Shown in pieces: positions 11,420 through 24,661 of a DNA stretch of 64,000 nucleotides. A model generated the notes under the pieces. The model saw only the letters and a program-made list of their open reading frames with translations, did not search any database and was not told where the DNA came from. How positions within the stretch are numbered: the first letter of the stretch is position 1; each line of letters starts with the position of its first letter. This DNA is from Piscicola geometra. Its lineage: Eukaryota > Annelida > Clitellata > Hirudinida > Piscicolidae. The position numbers and the translations under genes are program-made. Where the stretch lies: assembly GCA_943735955.1 (NCBI GenBank), contig OX030959.1, forward strand, positions 6,814,241-6,878,240. The letters run 5' to 3'.

Positions 11420-14400
11420 ATTTTGTAACTTCATTCATCTGTTTTATGCATTTTTATTTACTGTGTTCTGGCCAACATTTTCTTGTATATAATGACAGAC
11501 TTTATTGTAAATAAAAGATTTTTCAGAGTTTTACTCTTAAAATATTTTAAAAAAACTTTAATTATAATTATACTTTTTATAATTAGATTAGATTAGGAAG
11601 TCAAACCAAAGCAGGTCTTTGGGCCTCTTTTGTGATTTAAAATAATTATAAAAAAAGTAGCATCTTTTATTATAAGAAATACTGATAGCAGTAACAGCCT
11701 TACTGGAATGCACTCCAATTACTAGAGATTTATAGTGCTATGCAAGACCACGCCTTCCGGAACTTTTTGGTGGATAATTTTTCAAAGTCCTCCTTAGTCT
11801 CTGATAGCCAAGTACTAAATTATAATTAAGAGCTTTAAATTGTCTTAGAGGATTTACGCTACATCCGGTTCTTCGTATTGAAGATTAATTCTGCCATCCG
11901 CCAAGGTATCTACAAAATATTTACTATCTTTCCGGAAGCAAAGGCTCTAAAGAGCGTCCGGTGTTTAGGTAATGGCTTAATTCTTGGATCTTTTAAAAAG
12001 TTATTTATATACTTTTCGTAAACTTTTGATCAATTCAAATTTAATATTTATTTTTCAAATGGGAAATAATATGTTCAATAAATGAAAGGGAGTGTCGAGA
12101 TGCTGTAATGACGGTCAAACAAAGGGAATGTATGTGCGTCACCCGTGGCCAGTTAAATTGCTAACAATAACAGCGTTTGATGCTTACCATACTGTGAATA
12201 AAAGCTGCATTTTCGAAAAAAATCTTAGACGTGGGTGAAAGAATAACTTCCATAAATAGTTAGCGATTCAATTCAGCAAATGAAATGCTTGATAAATATA
12301 ATAAAAGTTACTCAACGAACTCTTTGTAAATAGCATGAACTTAGTTGAGTAATTATTCGTAAAGTTTCAATCAACTGAATTTACAATTTGACTCGTAAAA
12401 ATTTGCCAAAGGCACAAGACAAACAACTTGGTTCATGAAATGATAACGGCCATGCGTAGTTCATTTGTTAATATTATCATCTTATATTGGTGTATCCGCC
12501 GATTCAAAGCTTTTAAATATTACTTGTATATTTATGAAATTATTTCACATTAATGGTTGATAAAACTTAAATGTTAAATTCTGTGCTTTGCAGGGGCTTA
12601 AATAATAAATAAAATTCAATACCTTAATGCTACCTAAAACAAAGCATGCAAAAAATGAGTTTATTATTAACGAAATTAAACTTAGTTTAGTTTTTATTTT
12701 CCAAGAATTGTATTTCAACTAAAAATACATCAAAGATCTGTAATAATTAAAATCCCCAATCTTCATAAAAACAATAAATAAATAGGAAAAAATAGCTTTA
12801 TTTCTTTATGGAATCAGCTCAAAAAGCCCTGCAATAGTTTTTTCTCGGTAAAATTGAGTATTTAAGAACAATTGAATGTTTTCATGAAGGCATGATACGT
12901 TTTAAATGCTTTTTCCCTTTCGATTTAGTCATGATTATCCTTAATTTTTTAATTTTAAGTTTTTGAATTAAAACAATGCAAAAGTTTAGCGACATCTGCT
13001 TTGCACATCTTTAAATGATGAAGTCAGCGGATACTTGAGTATTTTAAAATTTCAAATTAAGACTCAGAGTAGTCTACATATATGATGAGAGAAATGAAAA
13101 ATCATGTAAATTCAAATGCCACAAACCAGACAAAACACACAATGCTAATTTAATGAGTGGTAAGTAATCTCAGGGACTCCTTAGACCAAAGCTGAAATTA
13201 GCTTAACCATAATAAATATCAATATAGAATGGATGTAGCATGATATTTACAAGGAATATTGCTAATTGTGCAAGGCAATCTGTGTTCTCGTATGGCGATC
13301 ACTTGAATCTACATAAGGATGATAAAGATGGTATATGCCTAATAATATACATTTTTATATAAAGCTCCACACTTGATGATGCAGATACATGCATTGAATG
13401 GTTTCTACAAGTAAATTTGAAAAGTAAAACTTCAGAATGTCTTAAAGGCGCTATTGATTGCTCATATGAATTCCAAAGTACACGCAAAAGTCCTTCAGTG
13501 TATTTCTTCACTCAGCTCTTTGGGCAGTTTATGTTTAGTATGAAACATTTAAAATTAAATGTATTTTCTTTAAGTATGTTTGTGTTTTTGTAAGCGCAAA
13601 AGATTTATTTAGGTGAAGAGAGAATATAGTGTATATGTAAGAAATTGTCTTTGAAGGCAAAATGTACAACTGAATAATATAAGTAAGCAGCAAGAGATAT
13701 TACATCGAAGATTAATAGTAGACTATCCAATGATTTTTATGCCTACCCAACGAATAGAAAATTATAAAAGTTTTCATTTTCAAATTTAAAATAATATTTA
13801 TTAAATAAATTGTTGAAACAAAGAAGGCCTTGAAAGTGTCAGAGATACTACAGATGCTTGAGAAAGTTAAGTGATATTTGGAAGAAGGCGATTAGTGCAG
13901 TGGAATGGTGAGTGCTCAAAAGCTTGGAACAATAAGCTGTTCTCTGAGTAAAGAAACAGGTATTTAAAGTAATTCGTAAAAGACGCTATAGTTGCCTAAT
14001 GAATTCATCTAAATAGGGATGGATTGTTTTGGACAAAATATTTGTCCAGTACAAGAAACTGAATCCGTTAAAAATAGGACTTTAGAACTAAACTAGTTGA
14101 GGAAATTATGAATAATAAAAGATACGCAACTCTCCATGCGATAAAGATATCTTTTTCCAAAATTTATTAGCTTGAAAGAATGTTTCAATAGGGACAAGTT
14201 GCCCTGGAGAGTTGAAAAACAGTTAAAGATCGGCAATTCCAACTTAAGAGCAAAGGAGAAAGGATACAAAAGTTAGGAAAGACATTACGAAGAACCACAG
14301 CAAAACCTATGATAAGATCCATGCCAGTAGTATTGCAACGTCCTCGGAAAGATGTGAGGAGTGGGAAAACTTGCGAAAGTAAGAGTTGAAAGCTATGAGA

Positions 14401-15244
14401 GTTGGGAAGGAAAGTTTCTGAGAAGTCTTCGTCTCGTGGGCAGACTGATATGGCTGATGTGACTCAGACAATTGCAAAAGGAAGAAATCTGAAAAATACT
14501 CGTTAAATAATTAAATAAAACAAAATTTATTCTATATATACAAATAGGAATGCATAATTTACATACATAAAAATAAAATATGGTTAGAACAGATAAAACC
14601 AAGGAATCATGATGTAAGTTGGAACTTATTACACCACAGACCCTACGATTCATAACAAGCAGTTTATAACAAATTTCAATATAGTTGAATGCGTGTGTGC
14701 TTAGGTGTTTGTATTTGTTTGTTGGGGTTTGTGTGTGTCTAGAGAATTTAGGTATATAAAAATGATGAGTAATGGATGAAACAAAGTTGTGTCAGAGAGT
14801 ACTCAGCGAGAGAAACAAGCCTCATCAAAGTGACTATTGATTAGTAGGCACAATTCACTCACGAAACATACTCCCAACAACGAGCACACATATAAAACAC
14901 ATACAAACACACAGACACACACAAAATTGTCTATATTATTGTAGGAATATAAATAAATAAACTCATAAATAGGTAAATATTAACAAAATGGAATGACGAG
15001 ATTGTAAATGACTAAATAAATGATGTCATTGCAAAAAAGAAATGAGTGAAAATGGAAAAAATAATTTTTCTAAAAAATAAGGACTAGCTTAAATGAGACC
15101 AATGCGACGTAGATGATGCTTTGAAAAAGTGGATAAAGGCTTCCGAGTTACTAAAGCTTTCTTAGACTAGAGAGTCACGGAATGCTTGGAAAATAGTTTG
15201 AAACTATCTTTAAGTTATTGAATAGTCTACTTTTCATAAATTAC

Positions 15245-15345
15245 CAACCATTTAAAAGCTTCAAATCTTAGCCAGTCTTCCATTAAAACCACGAGAAAGG
15301 TTAGCTCATCACCAATCTCAACGGGCTTGACCGGAACTTGAGCGG
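15245..15345 (-). CDS. Weak candidate exon, vaguely ZP-domain-like
   Basis: On the minus strand a good acceptor (CCCTCTTTAG, ending 15346) is followed by an open frame encoding AQVPVKPVEIGDELTFLVV, up to a possible GTAATT donor at 15244. The segment is GC-richer than its surroundings. IGDELTFLVVL resembles a strand pair in zona pellucida domains, but the match is short and no partner exon was found. This is a guess. Confidence 0.18.
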
Positions 15346-15829
15346 CTAAAGAGGGCATGAGGACCGCTATTAGCGGAAGGCGAGTGGTTATTGCTGGGTA
15401 GATTGCGATGAAATAAAGTATAGAACAAAAACAACGTGTGTAACAAGGATATTTCAAATAGGAATCAAACAAGCTTGGTTGGAGTGAAGGATTGAAGATT
15501 GACTTCAAATAAATGAAAAATAAAATGAATTTTGAAATGATAACTGTTAATGGAGTGCTTGGGATCACTTGAGAGAGAAATGCATAGGTAAAATTAATCA
15601 ACAAGAAAATGGGTAAAGTAGTAAAATGACTTTGATCAACAAGAACAAACAAAAAGTGAAATAATGAAAGAAACCGAAAAATAAATATGGTTTAAATAAA
15701 GTTTGATAAAGTTATCGTCATCACTTTTCTTTGTCATTCATTCATCTTCATAATTATTTCTCGTAATTCATCGTAATATTGTTGTGGTATTATCAGCTGT
15801 CATGGATGAAATTATGGTGGTGAGAGATG

Positions 15830-15945
15830 GATGATGACAAGGATAATGATGCTGATGAAGATGATGCTAATGATGCCGTTGATGATGCTGATGATGATGA
15901 TGACGATGATAATGACGATGATGATGATGAAGTTATAGATGATGA
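15830..15945 (+). repeat. (GAT)n-rich microsatellite
   Basis: Imperfect GATGAT/GACGAT triplets; the ORFs over it on both strands are low-complexity (poly-Ser, poly-Ile) and are not genes. Confidence 0.85.
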
Positions 15946-16129
15946 GAACGATGAAAGGATAGGAGAGGCTGGAGGGCTGAGCAGTGGGCAGTAGGCATGT
16001 GTACAAGGTTCAAGAAACACTCGGCTCAGAGGCGAAACAACCAACTGCTTATTTGAATCCATTAAGCTGGCTGAACTCATTAGCTACTTAACTAATTAAA
16101 TATAAATTACACGGCACATCCCTGTTTCC

Positions 16130-19100
16130 TCACGCATGCGCCATGCCGCCAGACGACGCCCTCGATTGGTACAACTCGTTGCTGATGCCCTTGTGGCTGA
16201 CGCCGTGCATGTTTCCGTTGTTATCAGTGATACTATTGCTCATGTGATTACTCATATTGTTATGGTTGTTATGGTTATTATTGATGTGGTTGTTGTTGTT
16301 GTTGTTATTGTTGTTGTTGTTTTCTCCGTGGTCGTCTTCGATGTACTTTTCGAAAGATCGTCTGCGAGCGTTCATGAAGAAGTTCGCCACTGTGGAGATC
16401 TTGAGGCCTGAACGAAGGAAGAAGAAATGAGATTAAAGAGAGAAGAAAAAAAGAGAAAAGAAAGAAAAGAAAAAGAGAGACAATGAAGGGCAAAATGGTT
16501 AAAGTGATTTTAGATGGCATCAAGAAGTGAATCCTTAACCAGTCAGCTAATTGCAGAAGGATGACTCGATGATCTAGTTTTTTAGATATGAAAGACGAAT
16601 TTATAGACAAGGTAGGCAAGTTGTCTTACATATTAAATTCAAAAAACACGCCAAAAAATGAAATTTAATCTAATAAAACATCAGTGATTACTAATCACTG
16701 ATTAGTAATGCAAGAAAGATTGATTGATCGACTCAAAGTCATTAGAACGCAAACCGAGTTGGTCAGCGATGGTGGTCTGAATCTCCTTGTTTGGCCTTCT
16801 CGTCTGCTCGAAGATCGCCATCAGGGTGCGTCTCTGCACGTCCGTGAAGACCAGACGAGGTTTCTTGTTGGCGTTGTTGCTGCTGTTGTTGGCGTGGTGG
16901 TGATGGTGATGGTGATGATGGTGGTTGTGGTTGTTGTTGCCGTTGGTGTTGTTGATGTTGCTGTTTGCGGCGGCAATGTTGTTGGAAGGAAAGTTGTTGT
17001 TGTTGCTGTTCGGGCGTGTTTTGTCCTTGTTGCATTCTTTCGTTCTGTTACTGGCTGGAAAAAAGGATTTTTAAATAATTATTTGCTTGAACTGTGTAAA
17101 GAACATTTTTTAAAGCTTTCTTGGAAAGTTTTTTTTTACTCAATCGCTCTACTGACATGGTCACTAAAATGCGAGATCACTTCAATAAATTATGAAAAAA
17201 TGAAGGTTGGAGCTGCCACAAAGTTACGAGAAGATTCATTGAAGCGTGCTATAAACCTCACACGCCATCAATGCTTGTTCGCAGTTGAGAATCTTCAGTC
17301 TATTTCTCCCTTCGATTACATTTTGCAAGTTAAATAGTATAAGTTAAATAATAAATTTGCCATTCGGATATTTAAAAATTGTTTAGCTGAAATGACAAGA
17401 TCCCCTCTCGACCATCATTGTCGCTCTCATCCTACACACCATCATCATTTGTCTCAAACAACATCTATTTCATCATCATCATCGTCGTCATCATCATCAT
17501 CGTCGTCATCATCATCATCTTCCTTCTCATCCCTACCACCATCATCATCATCATCAACACCATCATTGAGTTCTTCCTTATGCGTACCAAGCAGAGATAC
17601 TTTCAGCGCTTCAACGTATAAGCAGATGCAGGCCTGAAGATGTCGCTTTTGGATTGCTTATCAGAAATTATGTGGAAGATATTTATTAATTACTTATTAT
17701 AGAGTACAACTGTGGTGTACATTCAGTGTGCAGTGAATCGCACAAGAATGCAGGTGATGCAGGTGAGGAAATTCTGCGTCTTTAATGCGATAAAACAAGA
17801 GATTGTTGAATTAAATTATATGTAAATGTTTTTATATATATTTTATGTATGTGTAAAATGCATGTGTATATGAATTTATAAAATGCATGTGTATATGAAT
17901 TTATAAAATGCATGTGTATATGAATTTATAAAATGCATGTGTATATGAATTTATAAAATGCATGTGTATATGAATTTATAAAATGCATGTGTATATGAAT
18001 TTATAAAATGCATGTGTATATGAATTTATAAAATGCATGTGTATTTATAAATGCATAGAATGCACGTGTGTGCGTGAGGCAGGCAGCAGCTAGAGTAGAA
18101 TGGATGCACACATCTCGCTGATTGCTGAGGCCAACATACCTGAAACACGTGCTAGGGCGGTGATGATGACGATGACGGTGCTTATGATGAAGATGATGAT
18201 AATGATTGTGAATGATAAGATGTGGGTTGTGAGGGTAGTAATGATGTTTGGGGATTTTGGGGTGGTGATGAGGGTTATAAGAGAAAATATTCTTTTTTTA
18301 ATGTTCTATTTGTGAAAATTAAATTTTTGATTTGAGCGGAGTTGGATGCTGCTTAGAGTGTTGTTGAGTTGATTGAAAAATCAGCAATATATCCTTGTTT
18401 TGAGGTGACTTGGTTAATATTATGGCCACATCAGCTGCCATTATGGCTGTTGAAACTGCTTTTAAAAGAAAATATTAATAAATACTAATCGCATGAAACT
18501 GCTCATTTTTATTAATAAATCTTAATAAATACTTTCATTTAAATTAAAAAAAAATAAAGCTTGTAAGAATATTAGAGCAAAAAGAAAGATGCATAAAAAA
18601 AATAAAAAAACGGCATTAAAATGAAATATAAAAATGAAATATACTACCACAAATAACAATATTAAAGCAAAAAACAAAATTAATATTAACCAGTTTCAGT
18701 TTAACGTTTATAAATACAATAAAAATAATAACGAACAAAAAGAAGAAGAAAAACGAGAATTGGATGTTAGTAAAGGTGAGGCGTATGCTCTTTGTGCACT
18801 GAAGGCGGCCATTGTTGCGAGGCCTAAGCAACCGCCTAATAAAGGTGGATGGTTGGATGGTTTGGATGAGAGAAAGGCAAGTGTTTGGCAAAAATAAGAA
18901 TAAATAAATATTTTTTTATAAAAAAATAATAAGTATAATTTTTTGTTTGTGTTTTACATTTATTAAAAACTATTTTGAAAAGTTATTTTTTCAGTTACTG
19001 GAAACTTCAGCAATGAAATAGGGCCTTTTGACGAAACTTGATGACAAAATGTTCCATCGAAAGATTAGCATGCACTTTTCCACAAGTCTCCAGCCCATAT

Positions 19101-21106
19101 CAACTCAAGAGGAAATTTCAGAACATCTTTTTCTTGATGCTGCTTTGTTAGTCTTTATTTTGTCCTATCTTTCTATTCATACAGACAGCCTTTCTTGAGT
19201 ATAAGCATTCATTATTCTAGGCACACTCGCGTGTGTATTGAAGGCTTGTATAGTGAAGGGCTGTATGTGAAAGTTCATGGGGAAGTGACAGTTGCTTCCA
19301 AGTGCTCACCACCTACGTGCACTCGCCACGCCACTAGCAGCACGAGCCTTCCTGCCCCATCACAATAATAGCTGCTATTAAACAATTAAAAGTCGTTTTT
19401 GGTGAATTTAACGCTTATTTCATTCAAAAATAAAATAAATATTCGAATGTTGATATAAAAACAAGTATTCAGCTATTGGCATTCTCCTATGTAAGAAAAG
19501 TCTTGCTAATTTAAACTTGAAACTTTGAGTTGCATTTTCAGCGTGCATATCGCATTTAAAAATTAATCTGTTTGTTTTCGAGAAAAAAATATAAGTGAAT
19601 TACAAATACAAGAGATATTTACAAGGCAATGGTAACAGATGATGGCGAAGAAATGAATGCAAGCATGAATGAAAAAGAAAGTTAAGGGTCGAAAATAAAT
19701 GATTGTTCAAATAAAATACAATTCATTGATAACTCGATCTTGGAAAAACTTTGTTTAAATCCAAAAATCTATTCTAAATAGATTTTAAAATGGTATAAAA
19801 ATTTAGATTATTAATAAAAAATTCAAATTATGTAGCTTTTACCATTTCAAATTTCCTTAGCGTTCTTATTCTGAAGCAACTCATCGCGAAAACAATGACG
19901 CCTGCATGTGCACTCAAGCGTGCACAGCACATACAAACGATGCCACTCATGCGCATCGCTTCATATTCACCCTTCAGATCACACTGCAACCACAACATCC
20001 TCCTCACTCGTCACTCAACTATCCACTACGCCATCTAAAATCCACCACACCATTCACAATCCACCACACCATTCACAATCCACCACACCATCTCCCATCC
20101 AATTCAAAATCAACCATTTCGTCTAAATCCCAATCTTCCTTGCGAAATCCATCACGCCATCCTTTCCACCATCCATCCACCATATCAAAAACTAACTATC
20201 TTATAGTTATTGATTATTTGGATGGAGAGTAGACTTGTAACAATTGATCTCTGATGTTGACTTCAAATGATTAGGCTTCCACTGAGGGTATCCTTAAAAA
20301 GACCACAAGGACGTGAACGAGTTCCTCTCGACAACCACTTCGACTACTACTTCTTTGAGGAGTTCGTGCACCCAAACCTCTCAAGCGCCGCACAAGCCTA
20401 CCACTACGCAGTGTACACAAATGTTGTAGGTGAGCTTTTTACCTGTCCGAGAACGCCTGAGTTTTACCTTTAACTCGCATCTCTTTCTTTCTTACGCCTT
20501 CTTCTTTCTTCCCATTTTTTTTATATTTTCTTTTTTATTCTTATTTTGATGTTTTTCTCATCTCCCAAATGTATGTTTTCCTTCTCAGAAACCCCCTGCT
20601 TAGACACTCACTAAAGAACGATCAAGCAATTATGAAGCGGAGTAGATACAAGCTTTAGGACAGGACGAATTGAAAACAATGAAAGATAGTTATGAGGTGA
20701 TTTTAAAAATTTAAAAATCAATAAGATGAATGTTTCAAACAATAAATACCAAAAGTAAACTGAACGGAGGCGTGCAGAGATTTGAGCCACGATACCAGAG
20801 CAGGGTGAAAAAGGTTTGATGGCTATGGGCGAAGAAAAAATACTTTTCAAACAGTCAAACCCCTTTTTTTGACCCTCTGTTTCGCAAAACGTTAAAGCAC
20901 ATTCAAAAAATTTTAACAAATCATTTTATGTTTCTATGAAAGTGTTTTGAATATTGTAGGCCCATCACACAAGTCCTTAACTGCATCCTCCCTACACATA
21001 CATCAGGGTTTCAATCGCCATATATCATTCACTTTTGGCGGAGCCGTGATATTTAAAGTATATTTTTTGCAACTACTACTACTGCTGCTGCTGCTACTAC
21101 GACCTG

Positions 21107-21191
<85 letters not shown>

Positions 21192-21614
21192 GCTACTACT
21201 ACTATTACTGCTGCTACTACTACTACTACTACTACTATTACACCAATACTACCACTACTACTAAAACTTTAAATTTTAGTAATGATAAAATGGCTACGAG
21301 CACTACTAAATATTACTTGTAAATTATACCTGCTTAAAATTAAAACTTTTTTTTGCCTATTTACAAGATTCAATTAACATATCCTATTAAAAATTTAATT
21401 AAGTTTATAATTGTCTAGGCTTCTTCAAGCCTGACCAAAAAGTTTACGAATTTTTCGTAATACAGAAAATCAATAAGGTATATAGAATATGTTTCCAACT
21501 TCGATGATTAAATCAGTAAAAAGGTATCTCCAAATGTAAGTTATACAATTTATTTTCACTAATTAACTTCATATTGAAACGATATGACTGTTTTCCCGAC
21601 ACAAACCTTCTCGT

Positions 21615-21647
<33 letters not shown>

Positions 21648-22971
21648 TGTCGTTTATGAATAGCGCCCGGGCACGCAACTGAAGCCTACAAGCACCTCTA
21701 ACCCCCCTGACAACGACCTGCTCACCACCCTGACAACGACGACAAACCACCACAACGACCCTCCACTCACCAGACATCTTCCCAATCATGCGTAGTGTGG
21801 CGAGTCTTTGGTACTCCGGCTCCTGCAGCCATTTCCACATCCGCCTGAAGGTTTCCCGACCTGACTTCAACTTGCTCCACGGCTTAGGGTTCCTCAACAG
21901 GTCGGAAAGGGTGCCTTGCGACCGACAGAGCACTTGCTGAGCGAACACCGACTGGGGAATGCTGTATCGCTTCAGCTCACTGCCGATCTGCAGCGCCACC
22001 TCGCGGGTGTTGAGTTTTTCGCCGCAGTCGTTCGGGTCTGCGTCGTTGGAGGAAGAAGAAGAAGAGAGACAGTGCATGTTGCCTTGGTACTGACTCTCGT
22101 TGCTGCCTTTGTTGTCTGCGTCGTTGTTGGCGTTGTTGTTGTTGTTGCTGCATTGGTTGTTTTGTAATAAGAGGTGGTTGTTGTTGTCGTAGAGCGCTGT
22201 GAAGGGAGTGTTGGGCAGCATGGAAAAGTCGTGTTCGAACTTTTTGTTGTAGAGCCCGTCAAGCGAGGGCAGAATGAAAGGAGGATTCGAAGTGTTGTAC
22301 GGATTGTGAGGGTTGTTGTTGTTGTTGTTGTTGAAAAGTGTGTTGTGATTGTTGTTGTTGTTGTTGTCTGAGTGTTCATGTTGAGAGGGAACTTGCGCAA
22401 GGAGTTGTGCATGAGGGTGGAGTGGGTGTTGTTGCAGGTGGGATTCAGCCTGTGAAGAGTGGAAACTGTTTCCCATTGACAAGCCATTCTGGAGCAGGTA
22501 AGAGTTCTGCTCATTGTCTTCGTAGAGGGAATAGTTTGGAGCAAAGCTTGCAATGGGGGGAGAGGAAGGGTCGTGGTTGTTGAAGGCATTGGAGTGGAGG
22601 CTGCTAAGACTGTGGTGTGACTCTGACATGGTAGCAATGGAAGGCAGTGGGTGCAGAGCTGTGAAGTTGCTGTAAGAGTCTCTAGGAAGGTCATACCTCC
22701 GTTCTTCAGAGTTTAAATCAAAGTTTGAAAGATTTGTCAGCTTTTGACTGCTATTGAAAAATATTGATGACTGGAAATCTCCCAAAAAGCCATGTGGTTC
22801 ATGGTTATTCGGGTTTAGTGGATTGCTTGTGTTGTTATTGCTTATGTTTAAAAAGTGTTTGACGTCCTGTCCATTGATTTCCAAACTGGGCACTCTCTTG
22901 TAGTGCAGGGGTCCTTCCTGACTGCTGTAGCCAGAGCCAAGCTGCTCTCCACTCAAAAATATATTAGCCAT
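16130..22971 (-). CDS. ONECUT: ONECUT/HNF6 family CUT-homeodomain transcription factor
   Basis: Three exons on the minus strand: 22971-21771, 17054-16755 and 16407-16130; phases fit exactly and give 592 residues. Exon 1 encodes a Ser/Asn/His-rich N-terminus and the single CUT domain (about 318-398): EVALQIGSELKRYSIPQ, FAQQVLCRSQGTLSDLLR, NPKPWSKLKSGRETFRRM. Exon 2 encodes the linker and first part of the homeodomain (KKPRLVFTDVQRRTLMAIFE). Exon 3 completes recognition helix 3 (STVANFFMNARRRSFEKY) and a short Asn-rich tail. The Phe/Met in WFxN position (NFFMNARRR) is the ONECUT signature. The splice inside the homeodomain at QLG/L is also plausible for the family. The protein is a nuclear DNA-binding regulator, in animals mostly neural and endodermal. 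Odd: the CUT-homeodomain linker is expanded by Asn runs and about ten His. The start chosen is MANIFLSGEQ; an in-frame ATG ten codons upstream (23001) is less likely. Confidence 0.92.
17460..17575 (+). repeat. (TCA/TCG)n microsatellite in ONECUT intron 1
   Basis: TCATCATCATCG triplet run with interruptions, inside the minus-strand intron 17055-21770. Overlapping ORFs are poly-Ser or poly-Ile artefacts. Confidence 0.85.
17856..18046 (+). repeat. 25-bp minisatellite in ONECUT intron 1
   Basis: About seven almost identical copies of a 25-bp unit containing ATGCATGTGTATATGAAT, ending in a degenerate copy. The high identity between copies suggests recent expansion. Each unit carries the palindrome ATGCAT. 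Confidence 0.92.
20300..20429 (+). CDS. Orphan exon-like coding segment inside ONECUT intron
   Basis: The plus-strand frame reads GRERVPLDNHFDYYFFEEF, then VHPNLSSAAQAYHYAVYTN, and stops at a strong donor (GTGAGC, from 20430). Third codon positions are strongly C/G-biased, like the real exons in this window and unlike the AT-rich flanks, which argues for past or present coding use. I do not recognise the protein. No good polypyrimidine tract precedes it, so the left boundary is approximate, and no partner exon was seen. It lies antisense within ONECUT intron 1, so it is either part of a nested gene or a remnant. Confidence 0.4.
21070..21262 (+). repeat. (CTA)n microsatellite in ONECUT intron 1
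   Basis: Long run of TAC/CTA triplets with a few TGC substitutions. The poly-Leu ORF over it is an artefact. Confidence 0.9.
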
Positions 22972-24661
22972 TTGTATGGAAATTATTAATTTGATCAACA
23001 ACTTTAGTTAAATATTTTCTAAGTTTTTAAAAACAAAATAACAAGAGTTTAACACATTTTTTTCAATCCATGAGGAAACAAATATTTTCCAGAGTTTTTA
23101 AAACCAAATATTAGTTTTATTTCCTATTTACATCAAAATTCCTTTTATGAAAATGTCCAAATGTAGCATTTAAGTCATGAAGATGCTAGCGTGGGTGTTT
23201 ATTTTTACGTGGATTGTTGTTGTGCGGGAGCACTTTATATTTAAAAGCATCGTGTGTGGAGCATATATGAGAGCGTTTGTATAATAACATACACACAGCA
23301 ATCTGAACGCTCAAAAACACCTGTCACCAGTACCAACTTTATATAATAAAATTTTGAAAAGATTGCTAATTTGGGTATGAGGCACGTTAAAAAGTGTACC
23401 TCATACACTCTTTTATCCCTTTTCAGCATTTTTTTAAAAGGATTTGAAACCTTGAATAATTAAACATCATTTAAGTTTTCTCAGTTCGTTTTAACTACTT
23501 AATCCTTGTTGCTGTGCTGATACTTGCCGAAGCTTGATTGCAGGCTGACTCTTGAGAATATTTTACTCCAAACTTTCTTAATGATTCCAATAATAAACCA
23601 TTCTGTTGACAGAAAAAAGATGATTGGTAGCTTGCCAAAGATACGTGAGCTCTCAGGGGATCTTGTTAGAGTTAGAAAGGCAGGTCGCCCAGACAAGCAG
23701 CCATAATGGCGATTAACGCAAGTCTACCGAACAACAACTATTAGCATAATCACAAACTCCACAGGACTCCTCCGACAGATGCTGTTTCTGAACCTTGAAG
23801 CAAACCTCGAACAGACAATGGAATAGTGCAAGCCTGCCTCACTGCTATTGTTGCTAGGACGCCTTTGATGTAGTCTTCACTTGCCTTCAAAACATCTTTT
23901 GAGCCCATTTAAACCATAATTGCATCTCCAAGAAAAGATGATGATTAGAGTGTTTCAGATTAAAGATAATTTAATGGAACTGAAAGTGAACGCAAACTTT
24001 TTTCCATGATTTTTCAAGCTTTACCGAGTCATTGTTGTTATTTTATGTTATTTCACCGTGGAAGGTTCTTGAATAACCATTTAAGATCATCATGAGGTTG
24101 AATAGTGCATTATTTGGAAGAGGGACTTTATTGTTAGTATAATTAAAATAAACTAATTAATTTCTATAATTGAGTCCTTATTGGATAATTTTGTCAAAGA
24201 AGATCCATCCAGGAAAAATTCATGTGAGAAGGATGATTTTAAGTGTTTCTCCGATTATTTTTTCTTGAGGCATGAAAAAATGCGACACAATAAGATTTTT
24301 GTATAAATGTCTTATGAAGGTTGAAGGTGGTTATTTTACTTTCTTGTGGCTCATTGTGTTATATTGACTGCATGTTATAGCTTTTTTTTATTACAAAAAA
24401 TAATAAAAAACTTTTTTATTCTAAATTAATGTTTAAATAGTTATTTAATGTGTTATTCAAATAAAACGCATGATTTTTCCTAAAAACTGAAGACCAACAT
24501 TAAGAGAAATGAGAATTAACTTTAAAATTCATAATTATCATGATTATTCAGTCAAAACGAAAAAATATATAAAAAGATGATGAAACAAATTAAATTGATA
24601 AAACACAAAAAGAACTGATAGATGCAAAAAAAAAGACTAAGAAAGATAGATAGAGAGAGAT
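22972..24661. other. ONECUT 5' region and Pygopus 3' flank
   Basis: Both neighbours are on the minus strand, so this holds the ONECUT leader and promoter and the Pygopus 3' flank. A GC-richer stretch at about 23640-23900 has no assignable ORF product. No regulatory motif is called. Confidence 0.4.

Larger units (their letters stand above)
11420..16129. other. Intergenic, no convincing gene
   Basis: AT-rich DNA between the transposase and the ONECUT stop codon. One weak exon candidate is listed separately (15245-15345). A (GAT)n-like tract lies at about 15830-15945. The rightmost part is ONECUT 3' UTR. No tRNA, rRNA or further transposase fragment was recognised. Confidence 0.5.

Noticed and set aside
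8980..12600. piggyBac terminal inverted repeats
   Set aside because: TTAA occurs often by chance in this AT-rich DNA (for example near 8983), but no left/right pair of inverted ends matched by eye.
16136..16411. Val-rich plus-strand ORF over ONECUT exon 3
   Set aside because: Antisense shadow of the poly-Asn codons in the real minus-strand exon.
21972..22694. 240-residue Thr-rich minus-strand ORF
   Set aside because: Shifted frame of ONECUT exon 1; the other frame contains the CUT domain.
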